Shown: positions 56,501 to 59,941, counted from the stretch's first letter. The stretch: DNA of 64,000 nt from Semisulcospira habei (GCA_036245525.1 BTPG01000006.1:74878727-74942726), one strand, 5' to 3'. Made by a program: numbers and translations. The notes: a model not told the origin generated them from the letters alone.

Positions 56501-56942
56501 CCCAGGGAGAAGAAAAATTCGTTAGAGGTTGCTTCCACTGAAGGGACTCCTGGAAGCTTTTCGCTTCCAAGAGTTCCTTTCGTGGAGGCATCCGGTAGAA
56601 CTCTGACGGATGGGGTGGGAAGTGTCTGTTTCCAAGCACAGAGACTGCATTTTGAACAAAATGAACTGACTGAGCTGAACTAAACGGGTGCATTCAAACT
56701 TTGCAAATAACAAAGGGTTTTTACCTGTGGCGAAGAGGGCACCTGCGAGCCGCCCGACATCCCGCCAAAGGAATGGCTGCGCAGGACGGGCTGGCTGGTG
56801 GTAGAGGCAGAGGTACGCCCCTTGGGGGGCTCCTTCAGGGACATGTCTGGGGTGGATGTGCGGTGGCGGTGTCCCGTCGGGTGCTCATGGTCGGGTGGAC
56901 GCGCTTTGGGCTGGAACAGGCGGGTCATGGAGCTGGGTGGTT
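20997..56942 (-). CDS. RIPOR: RIPOR (FAM65) family gene: 22 coding exons, about 968 aa visible
   Basis: Family members are cytoplasmic Rho-binding regulators (RIPOR1-3 in vertebrates) acting in cell polarity, Golgi or centrosome positioning and actin control. That role is family knowledge; orthology within the family is not resolved. Assembling GT-AG exons on the minus strand gives one open protein with every splice phase matching. Landmarks in order are VLRSHSFGGMSGGSQ (about 51-65), KNGIREYIQ (about 123-131), HETDKQIKSAERYLKKLEFH (156-175), GARAMARAFSTAP (about 195-207), GMAGFARLCPGDVFE (248-262), SVIITWNPLD (about 347-356), a Ser/Pro-rich linker (389-500), VSIESALEAFDFLNTED (575-591), LSEDTQLGSSLGSSPVPPS (632-650), then helical ARM-like repeats to the end. 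Residue numbers count from the Met in the 56942 exon; upstream exons may exist. Introns carry two DIRS elements, a LINE and a solo LTR. Confidence 0.9.
21291..21550. mobile_element. MITE-1, extended copy with TTAA ends
   Basis: It starts TTAATCCTTTCACTGCC and ends AAGGGGTTAA. The central hairpin (21394-21460) is GCAAGAGGCATAGATCCTCA...ATCTATGCCTCTTGC. The outer part GTGTCAGCAAGAGG is shared with the copies at 27678 and 57363, so the central hairpin is the core of a larger TTAA-bounded element. It lies in the last RIPOR intron. Confidence 0.7.
21580..21673 (-). CDS. RIPOR: RIPOR coding exon 21
   Basis: 94 bp encoding AVESIDQLVYVCHSDSSSTV through KEALYSM, phase 1 at the end. It aligns with the last ARM-like repeat. 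Confidence 0.9.
21855..21985 (-). CDS. RIPOR: RIPOR coding exon 20
   Basis: 131 bp encoding TAYLKVVSRNKETRDKAMVV through ACAALSVLE, phase 0 at the end. It contains a typical helical repeat. Confidence 0.9.
22090..22265. repeat. Two degraded MITE-1 fragments
   Basis: GCAAGAGACACAGTTGCTCA with ATCTACGCCTCTTG at 22090-22130 and GCAAGAGACACAGATTCAC at about 22220-22238 are partial arms. Confidence 0.5.
22329..22420. mobile_element. MITE-3 hairpin, TTAA-bounded
   Basis: TTAACCTTTTGACTGTCAGC...CTTACAGCCAAAGGCTTAA, 92 bp between TTAA ends, the same length as the near-perfect copy at 55262. Confidence 0.75.
22485..22634 (-). CDS. RIPOR: RIPOR coding exon 19
   Basis: 150 bp encoding LQLCDHLMSGNTDRTIKAIL through GREIQQSA, phase 1 at the end. 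Donor GTGAGT. Confidence 0.9.
22841..22990 (-). CDS. RIPOR: RIPOR coding exon 18
   Basis: 150 bp encoding VFRHIIARMLDLADYVPEKI through IEQVAEE, phase 1 at the end. VFRHIIARMLDLAD aligns with a conserved ARM helix of the family. Confidence 0.9.
23232..24050. repeat. Minisatellite: 21 units of exactly 39 bp
   Basis: The array is 819 bp, 21 head-to-tail units with no length variation. Variation is almost entirely binary at three positions per unit: GTT/GCT, GGA/GCA and GTC/TTC. Read on the RIPOR strand the unit encodes NAYNYPTDDGSSN, with S/N, P/A and D/E alternatives. The array lies in RIPOR intron 17 (between exons 17 and 18). The minus-strand frame is open from the array through to exon 18 in that exon's own frame. 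Confidence 0.95.
24258..24416 (-). CDS. RIPOR: RIPOR coding exon 17
   Basis: 159 bp encoding VLTELTEDKSLREFWVTSVD through HFQVAPSR, phase 1 at the end with donor GTGACGC. A second acceptor 9 bp downstream (TTAACAG) would also stay in frame and drop three residues. A GTGGCT donor at 24272-24273 was considered but fails the phase check with exon 18. Confidence 0.85.
24487..24547. repeat. MITE-5 hairpin
   Basis: ACCTGTCATTAAAGACCATC and GATGGTCTTTAATGGCAGGT are inverted arms around a short TTTAGGTGGTTGTAAAT loop. The flanking TTTTGAGCGACCACC is shared with other copies. Confidence 0.8.
24658..24742. repeat. MITE-4 hairpin
   Basis: GGTTTTGTGATGTTGGACCT and AGGTCCAAATCACAGACCAG are the arms. Confidence 0.65.
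24773..24902 (-). CDS. RIPOR: RIPOR coding exon 16
   Basis: 130 bp encoding SLGNYGPLKCREFYALEKLQ through SDINLHA, phase 1 at the end. It begins the C-terminal helical repeats. Confidence 0.9.
25152..25348. mobile_element. MITE-2, full-length TTAA-bounded copy
   Basis: It starts TTAACCCCACAGCCGCATTT and ends GGGGCTAAATGGGTTAA. The core hairpin AATTCAAGGTTAGTGCCAGA / TCTGGCACTAACCTTGAATT (about 25228-25300) is almost perfect. The 197-bp span serves as the reference copy for the split copy around DIRS-B. Confidence 0.8.
25410..25626 (-). CDS. RIPOR: RIPOR coding exon 15
   Basis: 217 bp encoding VTSRKTSLEHILSSPEST through AYCDWLLE. It contains LSEDTQLGSSLGSSPVPPS followed by TGNEQVDMAL, a family signature that precedes the ARM-like region. 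The preceding 8.8-kb intron holds DIRS-A and a LINE remnant. Confidence 0.9.
25985..27490 (-). mobile_element. LINE-4: 5'-truncated APE-type non-LTR retrotransposon
   Basis: Right to left the conceptual protein shows MGFRPQRSTVDMIFSLRQLQ, PLYIAFIDLNKAFNLVSR, RSGVKQGCILAPTLLGIFFS, LFVDDAALTAHTEEAL (catalytic VDD box near 26910), TYLGSTIS, RRLRWLGHV, a RPTGRP segment and a C-terminal CSKCNRHRCSHFGLISHSR finger. Frameshifts near 27190 and 26460 split it. It differs from LINE-1a/1b. It sits antisense to nothing else, within RIPOR intron 14 and on the same strand as RIPOR. Confidence 0.85.
26246..27199 (-). pseudogene. Reverse transcriptase fragment of LINE-4
   Basis: This is the longest open part (about 317 codons), carrying SGVKQGC, FVDDAAL and NFTYLGSTIS. 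An upstream piece (27180-27392) and a downstream piece (25989-26468) continue the protein in other frames, so the copy is inactive. Confidence 0.8.
27561..27627. repeat. MITE-2 core hairpin
   Basis: TTCAAGGGTAGTGCCAGAAT and ATTCTGGCGCTACCCCTGA are inverted arms. Confidence 0.75.
27678..27838. repeat. MITE-1, left part of extended copy
   Basis: It starts TTAACCCCTTTCACTGCTAG and passes through GTGTCAGCAAGAGGCATAGA into a degraded hairpin. The right end is missing. Confidence 0.65.
27975..28038. repeat. MITE-1 hairpin, diverged copy
   Basis: AGCAAGAGGTATAAATTCTC / GGGAATCTAGACTCTTG arms. Confidence 0.6.
28100..28177. repeat. MITE-3 hairpin
   Basis: AACCCTCTGGCTGCCGGTAG...TACCGACAGCCACAGGGTTAA. 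The loop is shortened relative to the 92-bp copies. It lies about 30 bp from the start of DIRS-A. Confidence 0.65.
28249..28418. repeat. DIRS-A inverted terminal repeat (element 3' side)
   Basis: CCGATGACATGACTACATGG through GGTCACGAGACCATTCAG is the reverse complement of 34220-34388 with few differences. Confidence 0.9.
28466..28560. repeat. DIRS-A internal complementary region
   Basis: Positions 28466-28515 are the reverse complement of the left outer end (28207-28256). Positions 28516-28560 match the reverse complement of the right outer end (34360-34407). The junction lies at GAATTTATTTCCTC. In DIRS elements this region templates end repair and circle closure. Confidence 0.9.
28735..29791 (-). 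pseudogene. Tyrosine recombinase of DIRS-A
   Basis: The core frame (29117-29791) includes TVRGYLSMMADTYRHLGRPD, WVLTWLNSARFVPLPLAQL and ALATASRGSELHA, with the first catalytic arginine. Further down, HAHEVRAMATNVAF (HxxR box, 28852-28863) and FYLRDL with the nucleophile tyrosine (28741-28758) are present in another frame. A TAG stop replaces a tryptophan of the conserved GWW just before the tyrosine box. Confidence 0.8.
29924..30450 (-). pseudogene. RNase H domain of DIRS-A
   Basis: CLEMQAVWRALHAGEYLL (catalytic Glu), LVLSDDMIVVAYIQKLGG (catalytic Asp) and HVPGCLNVLADSRSR (third acidic residue) match the RNase H order. Frame breaks occur on both sides. Confidence 0.75.
30450..31110 (-). pseudogene. 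Reverse transcriptase remnants of DIRS-A
   Basis: LPFGLNLRPWVFTWRMDALV and NYLDGLRCATN are recognisable. The YLDD active site has become YLDG, losing a catalytic aspartate. The downstream thumb part is in 30267-30788 (VRLPVPRIKRIADLADQL). Frames are broken. Confidence 0.75.
31110..31500. repeat. GC-rich module inside DIRS-A, copy 1
   Basis: It contains GATCCTCCGGAAGGATCAGC and GACCCTCCGGAAGGGTCAGC, then a partial second round. The module recurs at 31540-31835 and 32975-33230 and is not seen in DIRS-B. Confidence 0.8.
31540..31835. repeat. GC-rich module inside DIRS-A, copy 2
   Basis: Same order of landmarks as copy 1: GGGGCGCGACCGTGTCGCGC, GATCCTCCGGAAGGATCAGC, GCGGACTGCTGCAGGCC, GACCCTCCGGAAGGGTCAGC. 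Confidence 0.8.
32975..33230. repeat. GC-rich module inside DIRS-A, copy 3
   Basis: A more diverged copy keeping CGATCCTCCGGAAGGATC and GACCCTCCGGAAGGGTCAGC with GGCGTGGCAGCAGTGGCGG. Confidence 0.75.
33628..33651. repeat. ATT microsatellite inside DIRS-A
   Basis: About eight TTA/ATT units. Confidence 0.8.
34220..34388. repeat. DIRS-A inverted terminal repeat (element 5' side)
   Basis: It mirrors 28249-28418 and ends CATGTAGTCATGTCATCGG just inside the element border. Confidence 0.9.
34421..34548 (-). CDS. RIPOR: RIPOR coding exon 14
   Basis: 128 bp encoding RQSRGSQCSSRSSSISVSIE through DDIDSSP, phase 2 at the end. It contains the conserved SIESALEAFDFLNTED. DIRS-A ends only about 13 bp downstream of its splice donor. 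Confidence 0.9.
34771..34793. repeat. Poly-G tract
   Basis: A run of about 22 G residues in RIPOR intron 13. Confidence 0.8.
35258..35467. mobile_element. MITE-2b, full-length TTAA-bounded copy
   Basis: It starts TTAACCCTTTTCATCCTG and ends AGGATGTAATGGGTTAA (210 bp). The core hairpin TTCAAGGGTGGTGCCAGAAT / ATTCTGGCACCACCCTCGA surrounds GCTTGGTGCCTGAGGCGCC. Sister copies of the same length are at 55559 and, split, at 37038. Confidence 0.8.
35525..35815 (-). CDS. RIPOR: RIPOR coding exon 13
   Basis: 291 bp (97 codons, phase 0 both sides). A Ser-rich stretch (SSSSSSFSSIPQSSPSSPSS) is followed by SVEEALFSLTTALEDFRGQY and VIEETVSALESFIR, helical segments conserved in the family. Confidence 0.9.
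35992..36061. mobile_element. MITE-6 hairpin, TTAA-bounded
   Basis: TTAACCCCCTTGTGCATGCA...GCATGCATATAGGGGTTAA, 70 bp, in RIPOR intron 12. It is the closest intact relative of the copy in the UPF0739 coding region. Confidence 0.85.
36104..36319 (-). CDS. RIPOR: RIPOR coding exon 12 (linker)
   Basis: 216 bp (72 codons, phase 0 both sides) encoding a low-complexity Ser/Tyr/His/Gly-rich linker, SGSYSDLQGPDRR through VSSRPVSQ. Because it is a multiple of three with phase-0 borders, it could be skipped without a frameshift. Confidence 0.85.
36590..36640. repeat. MITE-1 half hairpin
   Basis: Only the right part GGGGCTCATGAGTTTCTTTG plus CCTCTTGCTG remains. Confidence 0.5.
36886..36991 (-). CDS. 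RIPOR: RIPOR coding exon 11
   Basis: 106 bp encoding NPLDGMDETVTYFQPPARSQ through LALNGHL, phase 0 at the end. Donor GTAAGTC. Confidence 0.9.
37038..37977. mobile_element. MITE-2b copy split by a solo LTR
   Basis: The left half (37038-37121) ends GAACAGCTTGGTGCCT and the right half (37840-37977) begins TGCCTCAGGCGCCAAGCTA. Together they rebuild a normal MITE-2b hairpin once the LTR is removed. Confidence 0.8.
37122..37839 (+). mobile_element. Solo LTR, 718 bp, with 5-bp target duplication
   Basis: It starts TGTTACAT and ends ATGTAACA (TG...CA termini) and is flanked by TGCCT on both sides (37117-37121, 37840-37844). Internal signals in plus orientation are a TATA-like TATAAAAG (about 37561) and AATAAA (about 37687), spaced as in a promoter-R-polyadenylation arrangement. 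No internal coding region is present, so it is a recombination product of an LTR retrotransposon. The superfamily is not determined. Confidence 0.8.
38335..38480 (-). CDS. RIPOR: RIPOR coding exon 10
   Basis: 146 bp encoding ALECRSFKSVLLGQKNCEIK through KLSVIITW, phase 2 at the end (GTGAGT donor). It completes the conserved beta-rich domain. Confidence 0.95.
38789..38958 (-). CDS. RIPOR: RIPOR coding exon 9
   Basis: 170 bp encoding GMAGFARLCPGDVFEVTIRH through ALVGEILLIK. FARLCPGD and the QKWKSKGRI stretch are the best-conserved family signature. The donor is GTTTGTGA, phase 0. Confidence 0.95.
39155..39242. repeat. MITE-3 hairpin
   Basis: CACCCTTTGGCTGTTGGTAG...CTACCGACAGACAAAGGTTGA around GATCCCTGCAGGAATCATC. 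Confidence 0.7.
39299..39362 (-). CDS. RIPOR: RIPOR coding exon 8
   Basis: 64 bp encoding TLCAIEAQLENMCGTFSCKL and K, phase 1 at the end. The acceptor is TCTGTTAG. The preceding 6.3-kb intron is almost entirely DIRS-B. Confidence 0.9.
39591..39757. repeat. MITE-2, left part, interrupted by DIRS-B
   Basis: It starts TTAACCCATTTAGCACTA and passes through the hairpin at 39635-39705 to GGTGACATCTCCAAAA. The remainder continues at 45596. Confidence 0.75.
39797..39985. repeat. DIRS-B inverted terminal repeat (element 3' side)
   Basis: CCGATGACATTACTACTAGG through TTTCCCGCCAGTATCT mirrors 45400-45580 with scattered differences. Confidence 0.85.
40023..40120. repeat. DIRS-B internal complementary region
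   Basis: AATGTCATCGGTAAGTATTT (complement of the left end) runs into ATTTTCTCAAAATCATTACC (complement of the right end). Confidence 0.9.
40258..41390 (-). pseudogene. Tyrosine recombinase of DIRS-B
   Basis: The N-terminal SAM-like part is in 40988-41329 (GFSGAAVEAISAARRISTRN; LDPITIRGYLAMVADTYRHL). After a frameshift near 41010 come WVLTWLNTDRFEPLPLARL and ALATASRVSEIHAF with the first catalytic Arg. An AHEV-stop-AVAAS segment shows the HxxR arginine replaced by TGA. The final TFARFNL carries Asn where the tyrosine is expected. The enzyme would integrate a circular intermediate. Confidence 0.8.
41720..42070 (-). pseudogene. RNase H domain of DIRS-B
   Basis: ICTDAQAGGAHLLPQFAE (first Asp, in the frame of the reverse transcriptase), EMKAVWLALIVWEDRLVQ (Glu) and VLVLSDNSTVVAYIRNQGG (Asp) are present in order, with a frame change between them. 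Confidence 0.75.
41968..42970 (-). pseudogene. Reverse transcriptase of DIRS-B
   Basis: GFYSRLFLVPKPGGKWRLII and DLSNINKFI (42697-42966) are the first palm motifs of DIRS-type enzymes. TSNYLDDLLLQNQVACVLE holds an intact YLDD active site, followed by LHHRLGFLVNGGKSNL and the thumb. A frameshift near 42600-42700 separates the halves. Confidence 0.85.
43055..45215 (-). pseudogene. Gag-like region of DIRS-B
   Basis: It starts MASAQVRTCTKCGDFQWPSD with CxxC...CLSCPGC spacing, a likely zinc-binding N-terminus. After frame changes (44468-45181 is open but shifted) it continues in 43055-44137 with PPVKRKATGMVDRPRQPKRP, LPQPAGFRDLAEAFSAHY and GVDRTASLVRNSLACTGFLE. The last two match DIRS-A. Confidence 0.7.
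45400..45580. repeat. DIRS-B inverted terminal repeat (element 5' side)
   Basis: It ends GAAGCTTCCTAGTCGTAATG plus TCATCAG, the complement of the other terminus. Confidence 0.85.
45596..45632. repeat. MITE-2, right part, interrupted by DIRS-B
   Basis: TTTGAGAAATGCAGCCTTTG followed by GTTAAATGGGTT continues the MITE that was cut at 39757. Confidence 0.75.
45669..45763 (-). CDS. RIPOR: RIPOR coding exon 7
   Basis: 95 bp encoding GARAMARAFSTAPRNRKDSL through YGYEECAQ, phase 0 at the end. Its donor is about 73 bp from the end of DIRS-B. Confidence 0.9.
45861..45924. repeat. MITE-1 hairpin
   Basis: GTAAGAGGCATAGATCTTCA / TATAGGATTATACCTCTTGC arms in RIPOR intron 6. Confidence 0.7.
46154..46202 (-). 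CDS. RIPOR: RIPOR coding exon 6
   Basis: 49 bp encoding IDELHECYLVNQKLLE and ending in phase 1. Acceptor GTTTCAG, donor GTGGGTAG. Confidence 0.9.
46310..46486. repeat. MITE-2, copy with a shortened hairpin
   Basis: ATTTAGCCCCAACACCCT through GGGGTTAAGAGGGTTT. One hairpin arm has been lost: AGCTTGGCGCCTTGAATTAT joins the tip directly to the outer stem. It preserves an uninterrupted ACACCTCCCAAATTTGGGAA junction where DIRS-B inserted in another copy. Confidence 0.7.
46604..46692. repeat. MITE-3 hairpin, diverged
   Basis: TTAACCCTTTGGATGTCAGT...GCAACAGCAAAAGGGTCA. Confidence 0.65.
46719..46772 (-). CDS. RIPOR: RIPOR coding exon 5
   Basis: 54 bp encoding QIKSAERYLKKLEFHLAK, phase 0 on both sides. 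It is a strongly conserved coiled-coil segment of the RIPOR N-terminal region. Confidence 0.9.
46908..46999. mobile_element. MITE-3 hairpin, TTAA-bounded
   Basis: TTAACCCCCTGGCTTTTGGT...CCAACATCTAAAGGGTTAA, 92 bp, with a central GATGATTCCTGCAGGAATCA stem. Confidence 0.8.
47446..47511. repeat. GT microsatellite and adjacent poly-G
   Basis: About 30 GT units, followed by a G-rich run at 47520-47539. Confidence 0.9.
47768..47835. repeat. MITE-1 hairpin, degraded copy
   Basis: ATGAGGCACAGATCATCATG / GGATCATGGGTAAC with weak outer arms. Confidence 0.45.
48518..48541 (-). CDS. RIPOR: RIPOR coding exon 4 (24-nt microexon)
   Basis: This 24-bp exon encodes GRVHETDK between a TTTTAG acceptor and a GTATGC donor, phase 0 on both sides. 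It joins directly to QIKSAERYLKK, giving the conserved DKQIK junction of the family. Confidence 0.8.
48620..48715. repeat. MITE-3 hairpin
   Basis: GTTAGCCCTTTGGCTCTTGG...GACAGCCCAAGGGTTGG, just upstream of microexon 4 in the genomic + direction. It is followed by a MITE-4 hairpin at 48718-48768. Confidence 0.7.
48718..48768. repeat. MITE-4 hairpin, short copy
   Basis: TCCGTGTGCTGGTCTATG / AATCACAGACCAGCACACA arms. Confidence 0.65.
49191..49269 (-). CDS. RIPOR: RIPOR coding exon 3
   Basis: 79 bp; acceptor TTTTCAG, donor GTACGC. It completes Arg and encodes EYIQMTQEDIRQLQVSEGD plus SATSTSQ, ending in phase 0. The preceding intron is about 6.6 kb. Confidence 0.85.
49296..49365. mobile_element. 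MITE-6 hairpin
   Basis: TTAACCTTTTTGCACATGCA...GGCTGCATGCTCCAGGGGG, 70 bp. The right TTAA is now TTCC. It lies 27 bp upstream of RIPOR exon 3's acceptor. Confidence 0.8.
50203..50266. repeat. MITE-1 hairpin
   Basis: GCAAGAGGCACAGTCTCATG / CATGAGAATCTATGCGTCTTGC arms. Confidence 0.7.
50446..50536. repeat. MITE-9 hairpin
   Basis: AAAGGTCATCGGGCTGACGT / GGCCCGATGGCCTTT outer arms and GCTGTCGGCC / GGCCGACAGC inner arms. Confidence 0.75.
50818..50894. repeat. MITE-5 hairpin
   Basis: TATCATTTAGGTGGCTGAAG / AGCCACCTAAATGATGG with outer CACCTGTC and GGCACGTG. Confidence 0.75.
51098..51185. repeat. MITE-3 hairpin
   Basis: TGACCTTTGGCTGTCGGTGG...ATCGCTAGCCAAAGGTTA. Confidence 0.7.
51331..51460. repeat. 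MITE-2b, shortened copy
   Basis: It starts AACCCATTACATCCTGAGGC. The core is reduced to TTCAAGAATAGCTTGGCGCC followed by ACCCTTGAA. Confidence 0.6.
51815..52430 (+). mobile_element. LINE-5: 3' end of a CR1/L2-like element
   Basis: The plus-strand conceptual peptide contains RNFITPRPRIDLFKISVSFS, GNKLPTCITHASSVSSFKE and LLKYLLS, the C-terminal tail of a LINE reverse transcriptase. A 3' UTR follows, ending AAATAAAGTTTTATTTC with short repeats. A similar 3' end (TAGCAACGGCAAG... AATAAAGTTTCATC) occurs at about 61015-61125. Confidence 0.7.
54066..54126. repeat. MITE-9 hairpin, diverged
   Basis: GATCCTCGGGCCGACGTCTG / AGACGGCCTATATCGGCCCG arms. Confidence 0.55.
54199..54264. repeat. MITE-1 hairpin
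   Basis: GCAAGAGGTGTACATTCTTA / AAAAATCTACACCTCTTGC arms with a GCCCCTGCATCCGCAGGGGC core. Confidence 0.75.
54479..54547. repeat. MITE-4 hairpin, best copy
   Basis: GCGTGCTGGTCTGTGATTTT and AAAATTACGGACCAGCATGC are inverted arms around GGACCTTACAGC / GCCGTAAGGTCC. No TTAA border is seen in this family. Confidence 0.75.
55262..55353. mobile_element. MITE-3 hairpin, near-perfect reference copy
   Basis: TTAACCCTTTGGCTGTCAGT...ACTGACAGCCAAAGGGTTAA, 92 bp. It is almost a full-length palindrome: the inner AGCGCTTTTTGTCGAGGC pairs with GCCTCGACAAAAAGCGCT. Perfect TTAA borders support piggyBac-type mobility. Confidence 0.85.
55559..55769. mobile_element. MITE-2b, full-length TTAA-bounded copy
   Basis: It starts TTAACCCATTATATCATGAG and ends AGGATGAAAAGGGTTAA, with a diverged hairpin core GGCGCCTTAGGCGCC. 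Length 211 bp, matching the copy at 35258. Confidence 0.75.
55917..56089 (-). CDS. RIPOR: RIPOR coding exon 2
   Basis: Acceptor TTCACAG, donor GTATATTT. It encodes VLGDTMKRGSRPHAHTRHA through LMFESVKNGI and ends in phase 2 (AG). The KPRPNRALLMFESVKNGI stretch aligns with the start of the conserved helical Rho-binding region. Confidence 0.85.
56262..56395. repeat. Tandem duplication of a MITE-4 unit
   Basis: AAAATGAGTGCTGGTCTGTG...TACTTCTGTAAGGTCC occurs twice in direct orientation, about 71 bp apart, in RIPOR intron 1. Confidence 0.75.
56725..56942 (-). CDS. RIPOR: RIPOR coding exon 1 of those visible
   Basis: The exon is flanked by a TTTTCAG acceptor and a GTAAAAACC donor. It encodes PPSSMTRLFQPKARP through GGSQVPSSPQ; the Met in PPSSM is the first usable start seen. 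The frame is open upstream of that Met within the exon, so translation may instead begin in an unseen upstream exon. It contains the LRSHSFGGMSGGSQ motif resembling the N-terminal phosphosite region of RIPOR proteins. Confidence 0.8.
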
Positions 56943-57362
56943 CTGAAAACGAAGAGATTACAACGTTTAGAGAAAACCAAAGTTTTACAGTTTCGGGGAA
57001 CACTCCTGCTGATTTTATTATGGTATAATGTATTAGTTTCTCCTTTCTTTCTCACACACCGAAGTACTAGACAGTCAAACCTGACAACCGTAGTGATACT
57101 AAACAGTTGGTTTGACAATGGTCATCAATACTGGGTCCAACCGCACTGCTTTGGGATTGTCTTTCGAAGTTTCGGATAACCATGAGCCACAATCAAACAA
57201 CAATACACATTTGTATGCACGACTGCAGTTTAAAACTGTTTTTATACGTTTGAGCCTAGTGCAATGCTAATGCCGTGCAATATTGTCTGAAATAAATTCA
57301 CACCTCTTCAGCAAACGCCTTACACCTGCGAGATGACAGGAGTATTGCAGCTGCGTTTGGCG

Positions 57363-57575
57363 GTAACCCCTTGACTGCCGAGAAAAGATGAAGATGATGT
57401 TACTGCAAGAGACAGATCCTCCTGAACCCAACGTTTGCGAGGGCTCATAAGGATCCATGGCTCTTGCTGACACCACTTTGAATCCATGTTCCTGGGATGG
57501 GCTGCGGTTCTTTGGCTTTGAATTAGTCAAGATTTTACTAACACACACAGCGTCAACTGGCAGTGAAAGGGTTAA
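57363..57575. mobile_element. MITE-1, extended TTAA-type copy (inverted)
   Basis: It starts TAACCCCTTGACTGCCG and ends CAGTGAAAGGGTTAA. The hairpin GCAAGAGACAGATCCTCCTG / AAGGATCCATGGCTCTTGC lies at one side, followed by TGACACCACTTTGAATCCAT as in 21291 and 27678 (reverse complement). Confidence 0.7.
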
Positions 57576-58124
57576 GCCTAATACTTTTGAGATGAGCTGA
57601 GATCTGAAACGAATTTGTCACGAGATCACGATCTTAACCTCTTGCATAATCTTGCTACGCGTACAACGAACTCATGTTTTTCTTCCATAACCGGTTAGCT
57701 TCTACTGTCAAAAAGTCCACACACACAAAAAGTACCAAAAAAAAAACAAAACATACGACTTTTTTCTTTAGTGAGCCAACAGATTTCTGCACAACTGAAT
57801 GTCTCTCAGCGTCGAGAAACCACCACGAATGTAGTGATATTGCTAAGTATTTTTGCTACAGTCGAACAGCTTCTGCAGCAGTTTGTGAGGTCTGAGCACT
57901 GTAGTGCACGTCCGATACAGATAAAGCGGATTCACCTAACGATACTGGTATGCACCTAAAAAGAACTCAAAGGGTAACCACATTCCTAAATTCTAAAAAA
58001 GAAAATGCTGACAAGAAGCTGTCAACGCTTACCACAAGCATTTCAACTTACTAAATGCATTTTAATGCTCAAGTTTTTTTTCTTGAACTTCTCCCGGCCC
58101 ACGTTCTGCTGATACTACCCATCT

Positions 58125-58189
58125 GCAAGAGAAATAGATCCTCATGAGCCCCCGCACAGCGGGGGCTCGTGAGGATCTAAGCCTCTTGC
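58125..58189. repeat. MITE-1 hairpin
   Basis: GCAAGAGAAATAGATCCTCA / GTGAGGATCTAAGCCTCTTG arms around GCCCCCGCACAGCGGGGGC. Confidence 0.8.
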
Positions 58190-58381
58190 TTGCTGTATGC
58201 GGTGGTTCATTAGAACCTATACCTCGTCAAATGTGAAGAAGAAATGTTTGTCACGCGACAAACTGTTTAACGCCACACCTGTTGTATTAAGTTACCATCC
58301 TATCCAGAAGCATGAAAGTCTTGCGATCAAACTCCAGTGATATCACCCGTGGGAGAAGTAAATGGGGTAGAACACCTACCA

Positions 58382-58451
58382 TCAAGAGACTTAGATTCTC
58401 GTGAGCCCCTGTGACAGTGCAGGGGCTCATGAGAATGTATGCCTCTTCCTG
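58382..58451. repeat. MITE-1 hairpin
   Basis: TCAAGAGACTTAGATTCTCG / CATGAGAATGTATGCCTCTT arms with a GCCCCTGTGACAGTGCAGGGGC core. Confidence 0.75.
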
Positions 58452-58607
58452 ATGGAATTGGCAGGCTAAAGTAGTTGTCATTGTATCGTGTACATAAAAA
58501 AGCTATCAGCCACAGGTTAAATGCCAGTCAGAGGATTTTTAATATATTTCTTTGAACAAAATTAATGTTTGAAGGGCCGACATTTCACAATCACCAGGTG
58601 GTACATA

Positions 58608-58735
58608 CTTGTTTGTTTGTTTGTACATTGCTTAACGTCCCGACAGCAACAAGGCTTTCTCAGGATGTGTCTGCACTGCTTGTGAAAAAAAACAAACTAA
58701 ATAGAATATTGAATGTATGTCGCCAGCCGGTCTCA
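58608..58735. repeat. Dispersed repeat (TTAACGTCCCGACAGC family), copy 1
   Basis: GTACATTGCTTAACGTCCCG through GTATGTCGCCAGCCGGTC. The same order of landmarks recurs at 61575-61705, and a 5' part is at about 60085-60145. Confidence 0.75.
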
Positions 58736-58830
58736 AATGCATACTGGTCGAAGGAGATGGATCGACCAGGATAGTTCAATGACACTGTCTGATTATGCAG
58801 CCACAGGGGCGAAAATCCGTTATCTCTCAA

Positions 58831-58831
<1 letters not shown>

Positions 58832-58904
<73 letters not shown>

Positions 58905-58918
58905 TGTGTGTGTGTGTG
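58832..58918. repeat. GT microsatellite plus poly-G
   Basis: About 40 GT units followed by a run of about 19 G residues (58925-58945). Confidence 0.9.
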
Positions 58919-59168
58919 GAGGATGGGGGGGGGGGGGGGGGGGGGTTCGTTCGAGATATGAATTTTTTAAACCGCTAAGTTTTTTGTTTGTTTGTAAGCC
59001 TTTCTCTCTTTTTCATATTTTTAATCTTGGGAGTACTTGGAGTAAACATAAAGTACATCAACATGCAACACGCGTGATGCAAACAAATAAGGACATATGT
59101 GCGTTGGAGACATCTTATCCAATACATAAATTGCCGCTCAAAGAAAAGGATCGTGTTTTCAAGACTTG

Positions 59169-59172
<4 letters not shown>

Positions 59173-59211
<39 letters not shown>
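59173..59211. repeat. Poly-A tract
   Basis: An uninterrupted run of about 38 A residues. Confidence 0.9.
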
Positions 59212-59214
<3 letters not shown>

Positions 59215-59577
59215 AACAACAGCCATACAACATTTGCAGTGGGCGCAGAATTGTATGACATTGTCAGGGACTGACACTTAACATTTTAATGTTCGTGCGA
59301 TTTAATATATTTTGTTCCTGTTTACTGAAACTCGTGACATGACGCAATCCGGCAGTCTAATATTGACCCACACGAAGATATCCTTTTCGCATACGTGAAA
59401 TTGCGCCTAAACTGTTTTCTAATACAGGCATAGGCTAGTCAAAGGTAAGCGAATTCTTTCTAGTACGATAAATCGGTGACACATATATGTTTATGAGAAA
59501 CGTGAATCTTATGGATCACTATCAGTGTACAGTGCGTAGTGAAATACTTTGCGTGACTACACTCCCTCCTGTTTCAC

Positions 59578-59895
59578 TTCATTCACAAAACAAGCCTGAC
59601 TCAGTAATGTGATATCAATGTCGTGTCTCGAATGCCAGATCTTTATTATCTACTGCCTTAAAAGACTCATAATCTGATTTGAAAGCCATTCACAAACACG
59701 CCCGAGTCAGTTATGTAATATCAATGTCGTGTTTCCAATGAGGGACCTTCATGTGTCTTACTGCCTTAAATACTCATAATCTGATCTAAACACCATTCAC
59801 AGATGAGAAGACGCCTGGATCAGTAACATCACTATCGTGTTTCCGATGACGGATGTGTATGCACTTACTGACTTACAAATACTAAAAACTTGACT
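59578..59895. repeat. Tandem repeat, about 106-bp period, three diverged units
   Basis: CATTCACAAAACAAGCCTGA (59579), CATTCACAAACACGCCCGAG (59686) and CATTCACAGATGAGAAGACG (59791) head the units. Each contains ATCAATGTCGTGTTTCC-like and TACTGCCTTAAA-like blocks. Confidence 0.7.
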
Positions 59896-59941
59896 TAATC
59901 TTATCATCATTACTCCCAGCATAAGCCTAGCATTATAGGTA

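Noticed and set aside
58713..59169. Open frames rich in Cys-Val repeats
   Set aside because: They are translations of the GT microsatellite and poly-G tract.
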